Below the pieces are notes generated by a model. The model was not told the origin of the DNA. It saw only the letters and a list, made by a program, of their open reading frames with translations, and made no database searches. From Bradyrhizobium glycinis (lineage in GTDB: Bacteria > Pseudomonadota > Alphaproteobacteria > Rhizobiales > Xanthobacteraceae): 64,000 bases of DNA. Below, piece by piece: positions 21,136-29,036 of the stretch (positions within the stretch are counted from its first letter, which is position 1; the number at the start of each line of letters is the position of its first letter). Both the position numbers and the translations under genes were made by a program. The DNA is taken from NCBI RefSeq assembly GCF_016031655.1, contig NZ_JACCHQ010000008.1, positions 124,001 to 188,000 on the forward strand, written 5' to 3'.

Positions 21136-22877
21136 GGCATTTCAGTCGCGGGCAGGGTGATGGTGAAGGTCGAGCCCTTGCCGGGGCCCTCGCTCTCGGC
21201 GGTCACCTCGCCGCCGTGCATGTCGATGATACGCTTGACGATGGAGAGACCAAGTCCGGTCGAGCTCTCCCCGGCTGTCGGTTTGGCCGACAGTCGCTGG
21301 AACCGGCCGAACAGGCGGCCGAGGTCCTCCGGCGACAGGCCGGCGCCCTCGTCGCTGACCCGGACGATGGTGTCGCTGCCCTCGTGGACGACGGCCACGT
21401 CGATCTTGCCCCCGATCGGCGAGTATTTGATGGCGTTGCTGATGAGATTGTCGATCGCCTCGCGGATGCGATCGGTGTCGCACATGGTGACGACGTTGGG
21501 CGGCGCGGTGACTTTGATCGCCTGCTGCTTGTTGACCGCGAGCGGCTGGTTGGCCTCGGCGACCTCCTTGACCAGTGCGGCGACGTCGACCGGCTCGCGG
21601 CGGATGGTGATGTCGAAGGCATCCGCCATCGCGTCCGAGATCAGGTGATCGACCATCGTGGTCAGGCGCTTGGTGGCGTCGCGGATGTGGTCGACCTGGG
21701 CGACCACGCCGCTTTCCGAGGCGCCGGTCGAGATCAGCTCCTTGAGCATCTCGGTGCGGCCGAGAATGACGCCGAGCGGGTTCTTCAGGTCGTGCGCGAC
21801 GGTGCCGAGGATCTCGTTCTTGAAGCCGTTGGCGCGCTGCAGCCGCAGCCATTGCGCCGAGAGGCGGCGGTTGGCCTGCATCAGGGCGCGGGTGCGCTGG
21901 GCGACGCGGTCCTCCAGCTGGGTGTTGGCGTCCTGCAGCTGCTGATAGAGGATGACGTTGTCGAAGGCGATCGAGAGCCTGGAGGAGAAGATCTCGACCA
22001 GCGAACGGTCGGTCTCCGACAGCTCGCGCTCGGCCTGGAGCAGCACCACGACCTCGCGGCCCGATCCGGTGCGCAAATAGATCACGCTGCGATGATCGGC
22101 GAACTCGTTCTTGCGGCGCTGGAACGCGGCCTCCACCATCTCGCGCAGCTCGGGGTCGAGCGCCTTCGACGAGGTGGTGCCGATGAAGCGGCTGTAGCAG
22201 CCGCTGCCGGCGAGCACGGAGAGTTCGGGATCGTTGCCGCCATTGTCGCGCAGCACCAGGATGCCGGCGCAGTCGACGTTGAGGAGCGAAGCGAGCTGGG
22301 TCAGGACGCCCTCGGCGAGCCGCTGCATCGACTTGAAGTCGTACAGCGTGGACGCCGCGTCGATGATGATCTCGAGCCCGCGCCGCGTCTGCACCATGCG
22401 CTCGAGCTGCTGATACGAGCGCAGCGCCGCGGTCAGCGAGGTGAACAGCTTGTCGGCGGTGAGCTCAGTCTTGGCCTTGTAGTCGTTGATGTCGTACTGC
22501 ACGATCACGCGCCGCTCCGGCGCCTGGCCGGGCTGCCCGGTGCGCAGGATGATGCGCACGGTCTCGTTGCGGATCTCGTTGCGGATGAACTCGACCAGCT
22601 CGAGGCCGGCGACGTCGGTCTCCATGATGACGTCGAGCAGCACCGCGGCGATGTCGCGATGCTCGGCCATCAGCTTGCGGCCTTCGGCCGCGGAATAGGC
22701 CGACAGGATCTCCAGGCTCTGGCCGTTCAGGCTGTAGTCCGACAGCGCGAAACGCGTGCCGTCATGCACGGCCGGATCGTCATCGATGACGGCGATCTTC
22801 CATTTCCGGGCGTTGCTATCCTCCGACGCGGTACCGGTATCGTCGATCAGGTGGAGGACATCGTCCTGTTCGGCCAT
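21132..22877 (-). CDS. Soluble hybrid sensor: receiver-DUF3369-histidine kinase
   Basis: 581 residues without membrane segments. It has an N-terminal receiver domain (about 26-155; acidic residues DDD 32-34, phospho-acceptor Asp82 in VLLDVIME). A DUF3369-like module follows (RGLEIIIDAASTLYDF, CAGILVL, VIYLRTGSGREVVVLL). A predicted coiled coil (about 310-350) leads to a kinase core with His362 (GTVAHDLKNPLG), N box NLISNAIKY, G1 DEGAGL and G2 STGLGLSIV. An N-terminal receiver ahead of a kinase suggests that another kinase, most simply the product of the overlapping upstream gene, feeds it phosphate. Its start lies 31 nt inside that gene. Confidence 0.9.
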   Translation of the reverse strand: MAEQDDVLHLIDDTGTASEDSNARKWKIAVIDDDPAVHDGTRFALSDYSLNGQSLEILSAYSAAEGRKLMAEHRDIAAVLLDVIMETDVAGLELVEFIRNEIRNETVRIILRTGQPGQAPERRVIVQYDINDYKAKTELTADKLFTSLTAALRSYQQLERMVQTRRGLEIIIDAASTLYDFKSMQRLAEGVLTQLASLLNVDCAGILVLRDNGGNDPELSVLAGSGCYSRFIGTTSSKALDPELREMVEAAFQRRKNEFADHRSVIYLRTGSGREVVVLLQAERELSETDRSLVEIFSSRLSIAFDNVILYQQLQDANTQLEDRVAQRTRALMQANRRLSAQWLRLQRANGFKNEILGTVAHDLKNPLGVILGRTEMLKELISTGASESGVVAQVDHIRDATKRLTTMVDHLISDAMADAFDITIRREPVDVAALVKEVAEANQPLAVNKQQAIKVTAPPNVVTMCDTDRIREAIDNLISNAIKYSPIGGKIDVAVVHEGSDTIVRVSDEGAGLSPEDLGRLFGRFQRLSAKPTAGESSTGLGLSIVKRIIDMHGGEVTAESEGPGKGSTFTITLPATEMP

Positions 22878-24925
22878 TGAGAAGATCCGTCACTTTCTGT
22901 GCTTTGCGCGCCGCCCTTGGCGACGCGGGGCATGATAATGCGAAAAGTAGTGCCTTGTCCCAGCTTGGATTCCAGCATCATCCGGCCGCCGAGCTGCTGG
23001 GTGACGAGGTTATAGACGATATGAAGGCCAAGTCCCGTGCCGCCTTCATTGCGCCGGGTGGTAAAGAAAGGGTCAAAGGCCTGGCGCTGCACGTCCGGGG
23101 TCATGCCGGCCCCGTCATCGGAGAAGCTGATCTCGATATCCTCGGTCCCGCGCGGCCGCGCCGAGATCGCGATCCTGCCGGCGCGGCCGTCGGCGAAGGC
23201 GTGATTGGCGGCGTTGAGGAAGAGGTTGGTCAGGATCTGGCCGTAGGAGCCGGGATAGCCGTCGAGCAGCAGCCCCTCGGGTACGTCGACCTCCAGCGTG
23301 ATCGGCGAGCGCTTCAGCACGGGCTTGAGGCTGGCGATGATCTGGTCGGTGGCTTCGCTCAAGGAGAACTGCCGCCGTTCGGCATGGGAGCGGTCGACCG
23401 CGACCTGCTTGAACGACTGGATCAGCTCGCCGGCGCGGGTCAGGTTGGCGACGAGCTGCTGCGAGGCGTCGCGCGAGGATTGCACGAACTCCTCCAGCTG
23501 CGAGCGGCGCAGGCCGCCGTCGCCCTTGAGCTGGGCTTCGAAGATCTCGGTGCGCCGGGCAAAGCTCGATGCAACCGTCAGGCTGATGCCGATCGGGTTG
23601 TTGACCTCGTGCGCGACGCCGGCAACGAGGCCGCCGAGCGCGGCCAGCCGCTCGGCGTCGATCAGGTTCTGCTGCGCGGTGTTGAGCTCGAGCAAAGCGC
23701 TCTCGGCCTTTTCCTTGGACGCGCGCAGCTCGTCCTCGGTCCGGCGCTTGGCGATCGCGTTCTCGCGGAACACCTCCACCGCGCGTGCCATGGCTCCGAC
23801 CTCGTCCCGCGCTTTCGTGCCCTGTACCTCGCGGTCGAGGTCACCGAGCGTGATCGCACGCATCGCCGTCATGATCTGCTGCAGCGGCAGGCGGATCGAC
23901 AGCGCGATCAAGACGCCCGCGGTGAGGATAATGCCGAGGAAGATCACGGCGATCGACAGCACCCGGCGTGAGATATCCGCCAGCGTGCGGTCGAACGTCT
24001 CCTGCGCCTTCTGCTCGCGCTGGCGCATCTTGGTCGACAGGTCGTCGATGGCGCCGATCGCCTCGGCCTGGCTGGCGTCGATGGTGTTGCGCAGGAGCTC
24101 GGTGCGGCTCGCAAGCTGCTCGGAGAGTTTTGCAAAGCCCTCGCGCAGCGCGGCGGTGCGGGCCGCGAGCCGCTGCAAGGCCATCTTCTGCAGGTCGTTG
24201 TCGGCGAGATCGATCATGACCGGGATGGTCCTCTCGATCGTCTCGGTGTGGCGGCGCGCGTCGTCGGCGGCGCCCGACGACTGCGACAGATAGTAGGAAT
24301 TGGCCGCGACCAGCATCGCGGTGAAGGCCTCGCGGGACTTGCCGAGCGAGGGCCAGATCAGCGCGTCGCGATGGCCGGTGGCGCCCTCGATGATGGAGTA
24401 GAGGCCCGCCATGTCCCTGGCGGGGCCCTGCACCTGCTCCTCATAGGTCCTGGCGATGGTGGACTGCACGCTGCGCAGCTCGCCGAAGCCGTTGAGGAAG
24501 CGGTCGGTGGTGCGTTCCAGCTCCTCCACCGAGCCCGACAGCATCGGGTCCTTGGCGGCGCGGCCCGTCAGCGTGCCCAGCACCGCCTCGCGCAGCAACA
24601 GGATCTCGGCGAACAGGTCCGGGCTCGGCTGGTTGATGTAGCGGTGGATCAGGTTTTGCAGCCGTCCGGTCTCGCTTTCGAGCAGCGCCAGGATCCGGTC
24701 GGACTCGCGCACCTGGCGCACGTCGTCCCAGGCCGAGCCGAGCACCTTCGCGCCGTTCCAGATCATCGCCACCAGCACCACGACCACGGCCGAGTTCAGC
24801 GCGGCGATCGACAGGATGCGCCAGCGGATCGGCACCGCCCGCAGCAGGCCGACGATGCGCGCGCGCAGCTGCCCGATCGGGCCGGGCGGCTTGTCCGCGT
24901 GTTCGCTATGTCCAAGCGCAGCCAA
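22847..24925 (-). CDS. Membrane sensor histidine kinase with large periplasmic domain
   Basis: 692 residues. Transmembrane helices at about 37-56 and 323-343 flank a roughly 265-residue helical periplasmic sensor region. HAMP follows (LPLQQIMTAMRAITLGDLDREV), then a coiled coil and a kinase core with His439 (GVAHEVNNPIG), N box LTNLFLNAANHAF, G1 DDGAGM, F box FDPFFTT and G2 GTGLGLHIV. It sits 6 nt downstream of a TRAP-type binding-protein gene and overlaps the next kinase gene. The likely input is the liganded binding protein docking on the periplasmic domain. Confidence 0.92.
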   Translation of the reverse strand: MAALGHSEHADKPPGPIGQLRARIVGLLRAVPIRWRILSIAALNSAVVVVLVAMIWNGAKVLGSAWDDVRQVRESDRILALLESETGRLQNLIHRYINQPSPDLFAEILLLREAVLGTLTGRAAKDPMLSGSVEELERTTDRFLNGFGELRSVQSTIARTYEEQVQGPARDMAGLYSIIEGATGHRDALIWPSLGKSREAFTAMLVAANSYYLSQSSGAADDARRHTETIERTIPVMIDLADNDLQKMALQRLAARTAALREGFAKLSEQLASRTELLRNTIDASQAEAIGAIDDLSTKMRQREQKAQETFDRTLADISRRVLSIAVIFLGIILTAGVLIALSIRLPLQQIMTAMRAITLGDLDREVQGTKARDEVGAMARAVEVFRENAIAKRRTEDELRASKEKAESALLELNTAQQNLIDAERLAALGGLVAGVAHEVNNPIGISLTVASSFARRTEIFEAQLKGDGGLRRSQLEEFVQSSRDASQQLVANLTRAGELIQSFKQVAVDRSHAERRQFSLSEATDQIIASLKPVLKRSPITLEVDVPEGLLLDGYPGSYGQILTNLFLNAANHAFADGRAGRIAISARPRGTEDIEISFSDDGAGMTPDVQRQAFDPFFTTRRNEGGTGLGLHIVYNLVTQQLGGRMMLESKLGQGTTFRIIMPRVAKGGAQSTESDGSSQWPNRTMSST

Positions 24926-24931
24926 CAGGCC

Positions 24932-25942
24932 TCACTCCACCTTGCGAATCCGTTCGATCAGCGCGGCCGCCGCGGGGTCGCGCTCGGCCTTGGCGTAGAT
25001 TGCGGCCATCGCCTCCTCGAACGGCTTGCGGTCGATGTCCCTGATGATGGTCACGCCGGCCTCCTGCGCCTTGCGCTGCGACTGTTCCTCGAGGTCGTGC
25101 CACTTCTCGCGCATGAACCGGCTGGAGCGCTGCGCGGCCTCCCTGAAGATCGTCTGCTCCTCCGCCGACAGGCTCTTCCAGGCCTTCAGCGAGATCACCA
25201 GCACCTCCGGGCTCATCGTGTGCTCGGTGAGCGTGTAATGGCCGGCATGCTGGTAATGGTTCGTGGTCACGAAGGATGGCCAGTTGTTTTCGGCGCCGTC
25301 GATCAGATGGTTGGCAAGCCCGGTGAGCACCTGCCCATAGGGCAGCTCGACCGGTTCGGCGCCGAGTGCGCGCATCATCTGGCTCATCAACTCCGACTGC
25401 TGCACCCGGATCCGCAATCCCTTGAGGTCCGCGATGGTCTTCACCGGACGGACCCCGTTGTAGATCGACCGCGCGCCCGAATCGTAGAAAGCGAGCCCGA
25501 CGAAGCCGTAGGGCTCGAAGCTGTCGAGGATCTCGCTGCCGACAGGCCCGTCCAGCACCTTCTGCATGTGCTCGATGGACCGGAACAGGAACGGCATCGC
25601 CAGCACGTTCATGGCCGGGACGAAATTGCCGATCAGCGCCACGTTGGTCCGGTTGAGGTCGATCGCACCGGCCCGGGTCTGCTCGATGGTCTCCTTTTCC
25701 TCCCCGAGCTGGCGAGAGTGGAACACCTTGATCTCGTGCCGGCCGCCGGTGCGCTCGGCGATCAGGGCGCCCATATAGCGCAGCGCCTGCACGGTCGGGT
25801 AATCCTCGGTCTGGGTGTCGGCGGCACGAAATTCACGCGCAACCGCGCTCGTCGTGCGCATGCTCGACGAGACTGCGGCAAGCAGAAGCGCGACGAAGAC
25901 CACCCCAGTCCGCGAGAGTTCGGCACGGCTCAACACTGGCAC
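24932..25942 (-). CDS. TRAP-type (DctP family) periplasmic binding protein, probable sensory receptor
   Basis: About 336 residues, with an N-terminal signal sequence (VVFVALLLAAVSSSM). DctP-family motifs include the ligand-arginine region GLRIRVQQSELMSQMMRALGAEPVELPYGQV and DGAENNWPSF. I chose GTG 25942 because GAGGGG lies 6 nt upstream; a TTG two codons earlier is the alternative. No DctQ or DctM permease gene is present on either side; three signalling genes follow directly. It may therefore bind an organic acid and report it to the kinase rather than drive uptake. A permease elsewhere in the genome cannot be excluded. Confidence 0.88.
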   Translation of the reverse strand: MPVLSRAELSRTGVVFVALLLAAVSSSMRTTSAVAREFRAADTQTEDYPTVQALRYMGALIAERTGGRHEIKVFHSRQLGEEKETIEQTRAGAIDLNRTNVALIGNFVPAMNVLAMPFLFRSIEHMQKVLDGPVGSEILDSFEPYGFVGLAFYDSGARSIYNGVRPVKTIADLKGLRIRVQQSELMSQMMRALGAEPVELPYGQVLTGLANHLIDGAENNWPSFVTTNHYQHAGHYTLTEHTMSPEVLVISLKAWKSLSAEEQTIFREAAQRSSRFMREKWHDLEEQSQRKAQEAGVTIIRDIDRKPFEEAMAAIYAKAERDPAAAALIERIRKVE

Positions 25943-26138
25943 ACTCAACCCCTCAGTGGTGGAGTCTATGGCGGAAGGAAAAGGTTCAATGCAATCTATC
26001 AGATGGTGAACGGAAGGCCATCCCGCACCGGCGAGCCGATTGTGCGGCGCAGCCGGCGTTCATTCCCGATTGAAACCGCGATTGCCGCGCCTTAAGCAAG
26101 GTGGCCGGCCTTCGCCGTGCGTTCTGGGAAGAGCCATC

Positions 26139-27464
26139 GTGAGGTCAGCCTTGCGCCTTTTGCAGCTCGTCGCCGCCTTTGCGGCCCTCTCATTGGCCGC
26201 CCCTGCGCGGGCCGCCACCGAGATCGCGTTGTGGCACGCCATGTCCGGCGAGCTCGGAAGGCAGCTGGAAAAGCTCGCAGCCGACTTCAACGCCTCGCAG
26301 TCCGGCTACCGCATCGTGCCCGTCTACAAGGGCAATTACACCGAGACGGTGACGGCCGCGATCTTCGCCTTCCGCTCGCGCAGCCAGCCCGCCATCGTCC
26401 AGGTCAACGAGGTCGCCACCGCCACCATGACCGCGGCCAAGGGCGCGATCTACCCGGTGTTCAGCCTGATGCGCGATCAGGCCGAGCCGTTCTCGCTCAG
26501 CGATTATCTGCCCGCGGTCTCCGGCTATTACACCGATGCATCAGGCAATCTCTTGTCCTTCCCATTCAATTCTTCCACGCCGATCCTCTATTACAACAAG
26601 ACCATGTTCCGCGACGCCGGCCTCGATCCGGAGGCGCCGCCGAAGACCTGGCCGGAACTGGGAGCGGCCGCCAAGCGACTGCGCGACCGCGGCGCGCCTT
26701 GCGGTTTCACCACGTCCTGGCCGTCCTGGATCCATGTCGAGAATTTCTCCGCCTTTCATAACCTCGCGGTGGCGAGCCGGGCGAACGGCTTCGCCGGGCT
26801 GGATGCGGAATTGACCATCAACAATCCGACGCTGGTGCATCACGTCGCGGCGCTCAGCGAGTGGCAGAAGACCAGGCTGTTCGACTACAGCGGCCGCGGC
26901 CAGTCGGCCGAGCCGCGCTTCCAGAAGGGCGAGTGCGGCATCTTCATCGGCTCCTCGGCGACGCGCGCCGACATCAAGGCCAATTCGAAGTTCGAGATCG
27001 GCTATGGCATGATGCCCTATTGGCCCGACGTGAAGGGCGCGCCGCAGAACTCGATCATCGGCGGCGCCACGCTGTGGGTGCTGCGCGACCGTCCGCGCGA
27101 GGAATACAAGGGCGTGGCGCGGTTCTTCGCCTATCTGTCCCAGCCCGGCGTGCAGGCCGCCTGGCACCAGAACACGGGCTATCTGCCGGTGACCCGCGCC
27201 GCCTTCGAGCTGACGCGCTCGCAAGGCTTCTACGAGCGCAATCCGGGCTCGGCGATCTCGTTCGAGCAGATCACGCTCAATCCGCCGACCGAGAACTCCA
27301 AGGGCATCCGGCTCGGCTCCTTCGTCCTGATCCGCGGCGTGATCGAGGACGAGCTCGAGCAGGCTTTCGCCGGCCGCAAGAGCGCGCAATCCGCACTCGA
27401 TTCCGCCGTCGAGCGCGGCAACAAGCTCCTGCGCCAGTTCGAGCGGGCAAGCCCGGAGCGGTAG
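26139..27464 (+). CDS. UgpB/MalE-like extracellular solute-binding protein
   Basis: 441 residues from GTG 26139, preceded by GGGAAGAG. A signal sequence (LQLVAAFAALSLAAPARA) precedes a family-1 solute-binding fold: TEIALWHAMSGELGRQLEKL, PFNSSTPILYYNKTMFRDAG, GFTTSWPSWIHVENF, IIGGATLWVL. These resemble UgpB, which binds glycerol-3-phosphate or glycerophosphodiesters. No permease or ATPase genes adjoin it, so its transporter must be elsewhere. It is divergent from the TRAP/kinase operon across about 195 nt. Confidence 0.88.
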   Translation: MRSALRLLQLVAAFAALSLAAPARAATEIALWHAMSGELGRQLEKLAADFNASQSGYRIVPVYKGNYTETVTAAIFAFRSRSQPAIVQVNEVATATMTAAKGAIYPVFSLMRDQAEPFSLSDYLPAVSGYYTDASGNLLSFPFNSSTPILYYNKTMFRDAGLDPEAPPKTWPELGAAAKRLRDRGAPCGFTTSWPSWIHVENFSAFHNLAVASRANGFAGLDAELTINNPTLVHHVAALSEWQKTRLFDYSGRGQSAEPRFQKGECGIFIGSSATRADIKANSKFEIGYGMMPYWPDVKGAPQNSIIGGATLWVLRDRPREEYKGVARFFAYLSQPGVQAAWHQNTGYLPVTRAAFELTRSQGFYERNPGSAISFEQITLNPPTENSKGIRLGSFVLIRGVIEDELEQAFAGRKSAQSALDSAVERGNKLLRQFERASPER

Positions 27465-27504
27465 CAGCATGTCGCGATTCAATCTCGCTGCAGCCACAAT
27501 CGTG

Positions 27505-27634
27505 GTGCGCTCCCTCCCCCGCTTGCGGGGGAGGGTCGGGGAGAGGGTGTCTCCACAACGGGACAATCCCCGAGAGGAGAGAGCCCCCACCCGGCGCTTC
27601 GCGCCGACCTCCCCCGCAAGCGGGAGAGGTGCAC
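27505..27634. repeat. Palindromic repeat (GGTGCGCTCCCTCCCCCGCTTGCGGG family, copy 1)
   Basis: Two hairpins: CTCCCCCGCTTGCGGGGGAG and a distal CCTCCCCCGCAAGCGGGAG, with a CGGCGCTTCGCGCCG hairpin between. Bases 31933-32060 are a near-identical copy, and a half-copy lies at about 16568-16595. It begins about 40 nt after the binding-protein stop. Confidence 0.85.
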
Positions 27635-27688
27635 CGTCTGCGTGGTTTGCATCGAATTCGCCAAATTCCTTTCGATGAGAGCGCGCGG

Positions 27689-28648
27689 ATGACGAGTGGT
27701 CGAGCGCAACAACTACCGGTCTTCACCGACGCCGCAAGCTTCCGCGCCTTCCGCTCCGATCCCTCACAATGGCTGCCGATCGCCCTCGACATCGCACGCG
27801 GCCATGGCCTCGATGCCGGCTCACCGCAGGTGTTTGCGACCGGCACCAATCTCGTGGTCGGCCTCGGCGACAAGCTGATCCTGAAAATCTTCCCGCCGCT
27901 GCTCGCAGCGCAATTCGTCTCGGAGCGCGCCGCGCTGACGCAGCTCGCCGGCCGTCTGCACCTGCCGATCCCCGAGATCGTCGCGGAGGGGATGCGCGAC
28001 GGCTGGCTCTATCTCGTCATGACGCGTCTTACCGGCACGCTCGGCTCGGAGGTCTGGCCGTCACTGCCGGAGCCGCAGAAGGAGCGCCTGCTGCGCCAAA
28101 TCGGCGAGACCATCGCTTGCGTGCAGCGCGTTCCGCTAGGGGAGCTCGCGTCCATCGAGCCGCGCTGGGACGTGTTCATGCGGGCCCAGATGCAGGGTTG
28201 CCGCGCGCGACACGAGCGTCTCGGCCTCGCGCCGAAATTCCTCGCCGGCCTCGACGACCTCCTGCGCGATGCCGCAAAGCTGATCCCGATGGACGCGCCG
28301 CCGGTGATCCTGATCGGCGAATACATCCCCGAGAATTTTCTGCTCGCCTGCGATGACGGCCAATGGTCGCTCGCAGGCCTGTTCGATTTCGGCGACGTGC
28401 TCGTGGGATGGCGCGACTACGATCTGCTCGGCCCTAGCGCCTTCATGGCGGCGGGCCGGCCGGGCCGGGTGACGAGCCTGCTCGAAGGTTTTGGCTATGC
28501 AAGGCTGGACGCCACCATCAAGCGCCGCCTGATGGCCCTGATGCTGCTGCACCGCGCCAGCGACCTCAACAGCCACATCTGCATCGAGGGCTGGCAGGAG
28601 AGGGTGGATGATCTGGTCGAGCTGCAGGAGTTGATCTGGCCCGGCTGA
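27689..28648 (+). CDS. Aminoglycoside-phosphotransferase-fold protein
   Basis: 319 residues from ATG 27689. An APH/choline-kinase-like fold: N-lobe lysine Lys66 (KLILKIFP), interlobe MTRLTGTLG, a Brenner-like loop ILIGEYIPENFLL, and metal-binding Asp233 (LFDFGDVLVGWRDYDL). In the catalytic loop the usual His-x-Asp is Ile-Gly-Glu: Glu211 stands where the catalytic Asp is expected, while Asn216 is kept. Activity and substrate are therefore uncertain. There is no reason to infer antibiotic resistance. It may be cotranscribed with the upstream binding protein across a palindromic repeat. Confidence 0.75.
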   Translation: MTSGRAQQLPVFTDAASFRAFRSDPSQWLPIALDIARGHGLDAGSPQVFATGTNLVVGLGDKLILKIFPPLLAAQFVSERAALTQLAGRLHLPIPEIVAEGMRDGWLYLVMTRLTGTLGSEVWPSLPEPQKERLLRQIGETIACVQRVPLGELASIEPRWDVFMRAQMQGCRARHERLGLAPKFLAGLDDLLRDAAKLIPMDAPPVILIGEYIPENFLLACDDGQWSLAGLFDFGDVLVGWRDYDLLGPSAFMAAGRPGRVTSLLEGFGYARLDATIKRRLMALMLLHRASDLNSHICIEGWQERVDDLVELQELIWPG

Positions 28649-28664
28649 GCGCTCCGTCAACACC

Positions 28665-28750
28665 GTCATTGCGAGCGAAGCGAAGCAATCCAGATTGTCT
28701 CCGTGGAAAGACTCTGGATTGCTTCGTCGCAAGGGCTCCTCGCAATGACG
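28665..28750. repeat. Palindromic repeat (GTCATTGCGAGCGAAGCGAAG family, copy 1)
   Basis: The left half runs GTCATTGCGAGCGAAG then GCAATCCAGA. The right half mirrors it: TCTGGATTGC then CTCGCAATGAC. A second copy is at 48997-49074. It lies 17 nt after the APH-fold gene stop. Confidence 0.85.
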
Positions 28751-29036
28751 AGCTTAGCCCACGAGACCCGATCTCCTGTCGAGGGCCGCGACCCGCGGCA
28801 AGAGAGTCGACGGCCATGGCGGTAAATTGGGCCCCCGGCTTCATCTGCTTATTTTATGATCAAAATCTCATCTTTGTATGCAACGACAGAGGCCGCTGAG
28901 AACTGCCTAGTGAGCCGAACTCGGGTGAATATCATTATAAATCAATAATTTACGCACGGTTCAAGCTTCCGTTAACCCTTGGCACAAACCTTGCGAATCC
29001 AGTTCCAACCAAAAACTTTCATGTTGGAGCGATTTC
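28751..29036 (+). promoter_or_regulatory. AT-rich leader upstream of the peptide-type ABC operon
   Basis: No gene is seen. Bases 28850-29030 are markedly A/T-rich against the local background (ATAAATCAATAATTTACG) and presumably carry the promoter of the binding-protein gene. A TTGGAG ribosome site lies about 9 nt before the ATG at 29037. Confidence 0.45.

Noticed and set aside
27689..28648. APH-fold protein as an aminoglycoside resistance gene
   Set aside because: The catalytic loop departs from true aminoglycoside kinases, and the fold is shared by many unrelated metabolic kinases.
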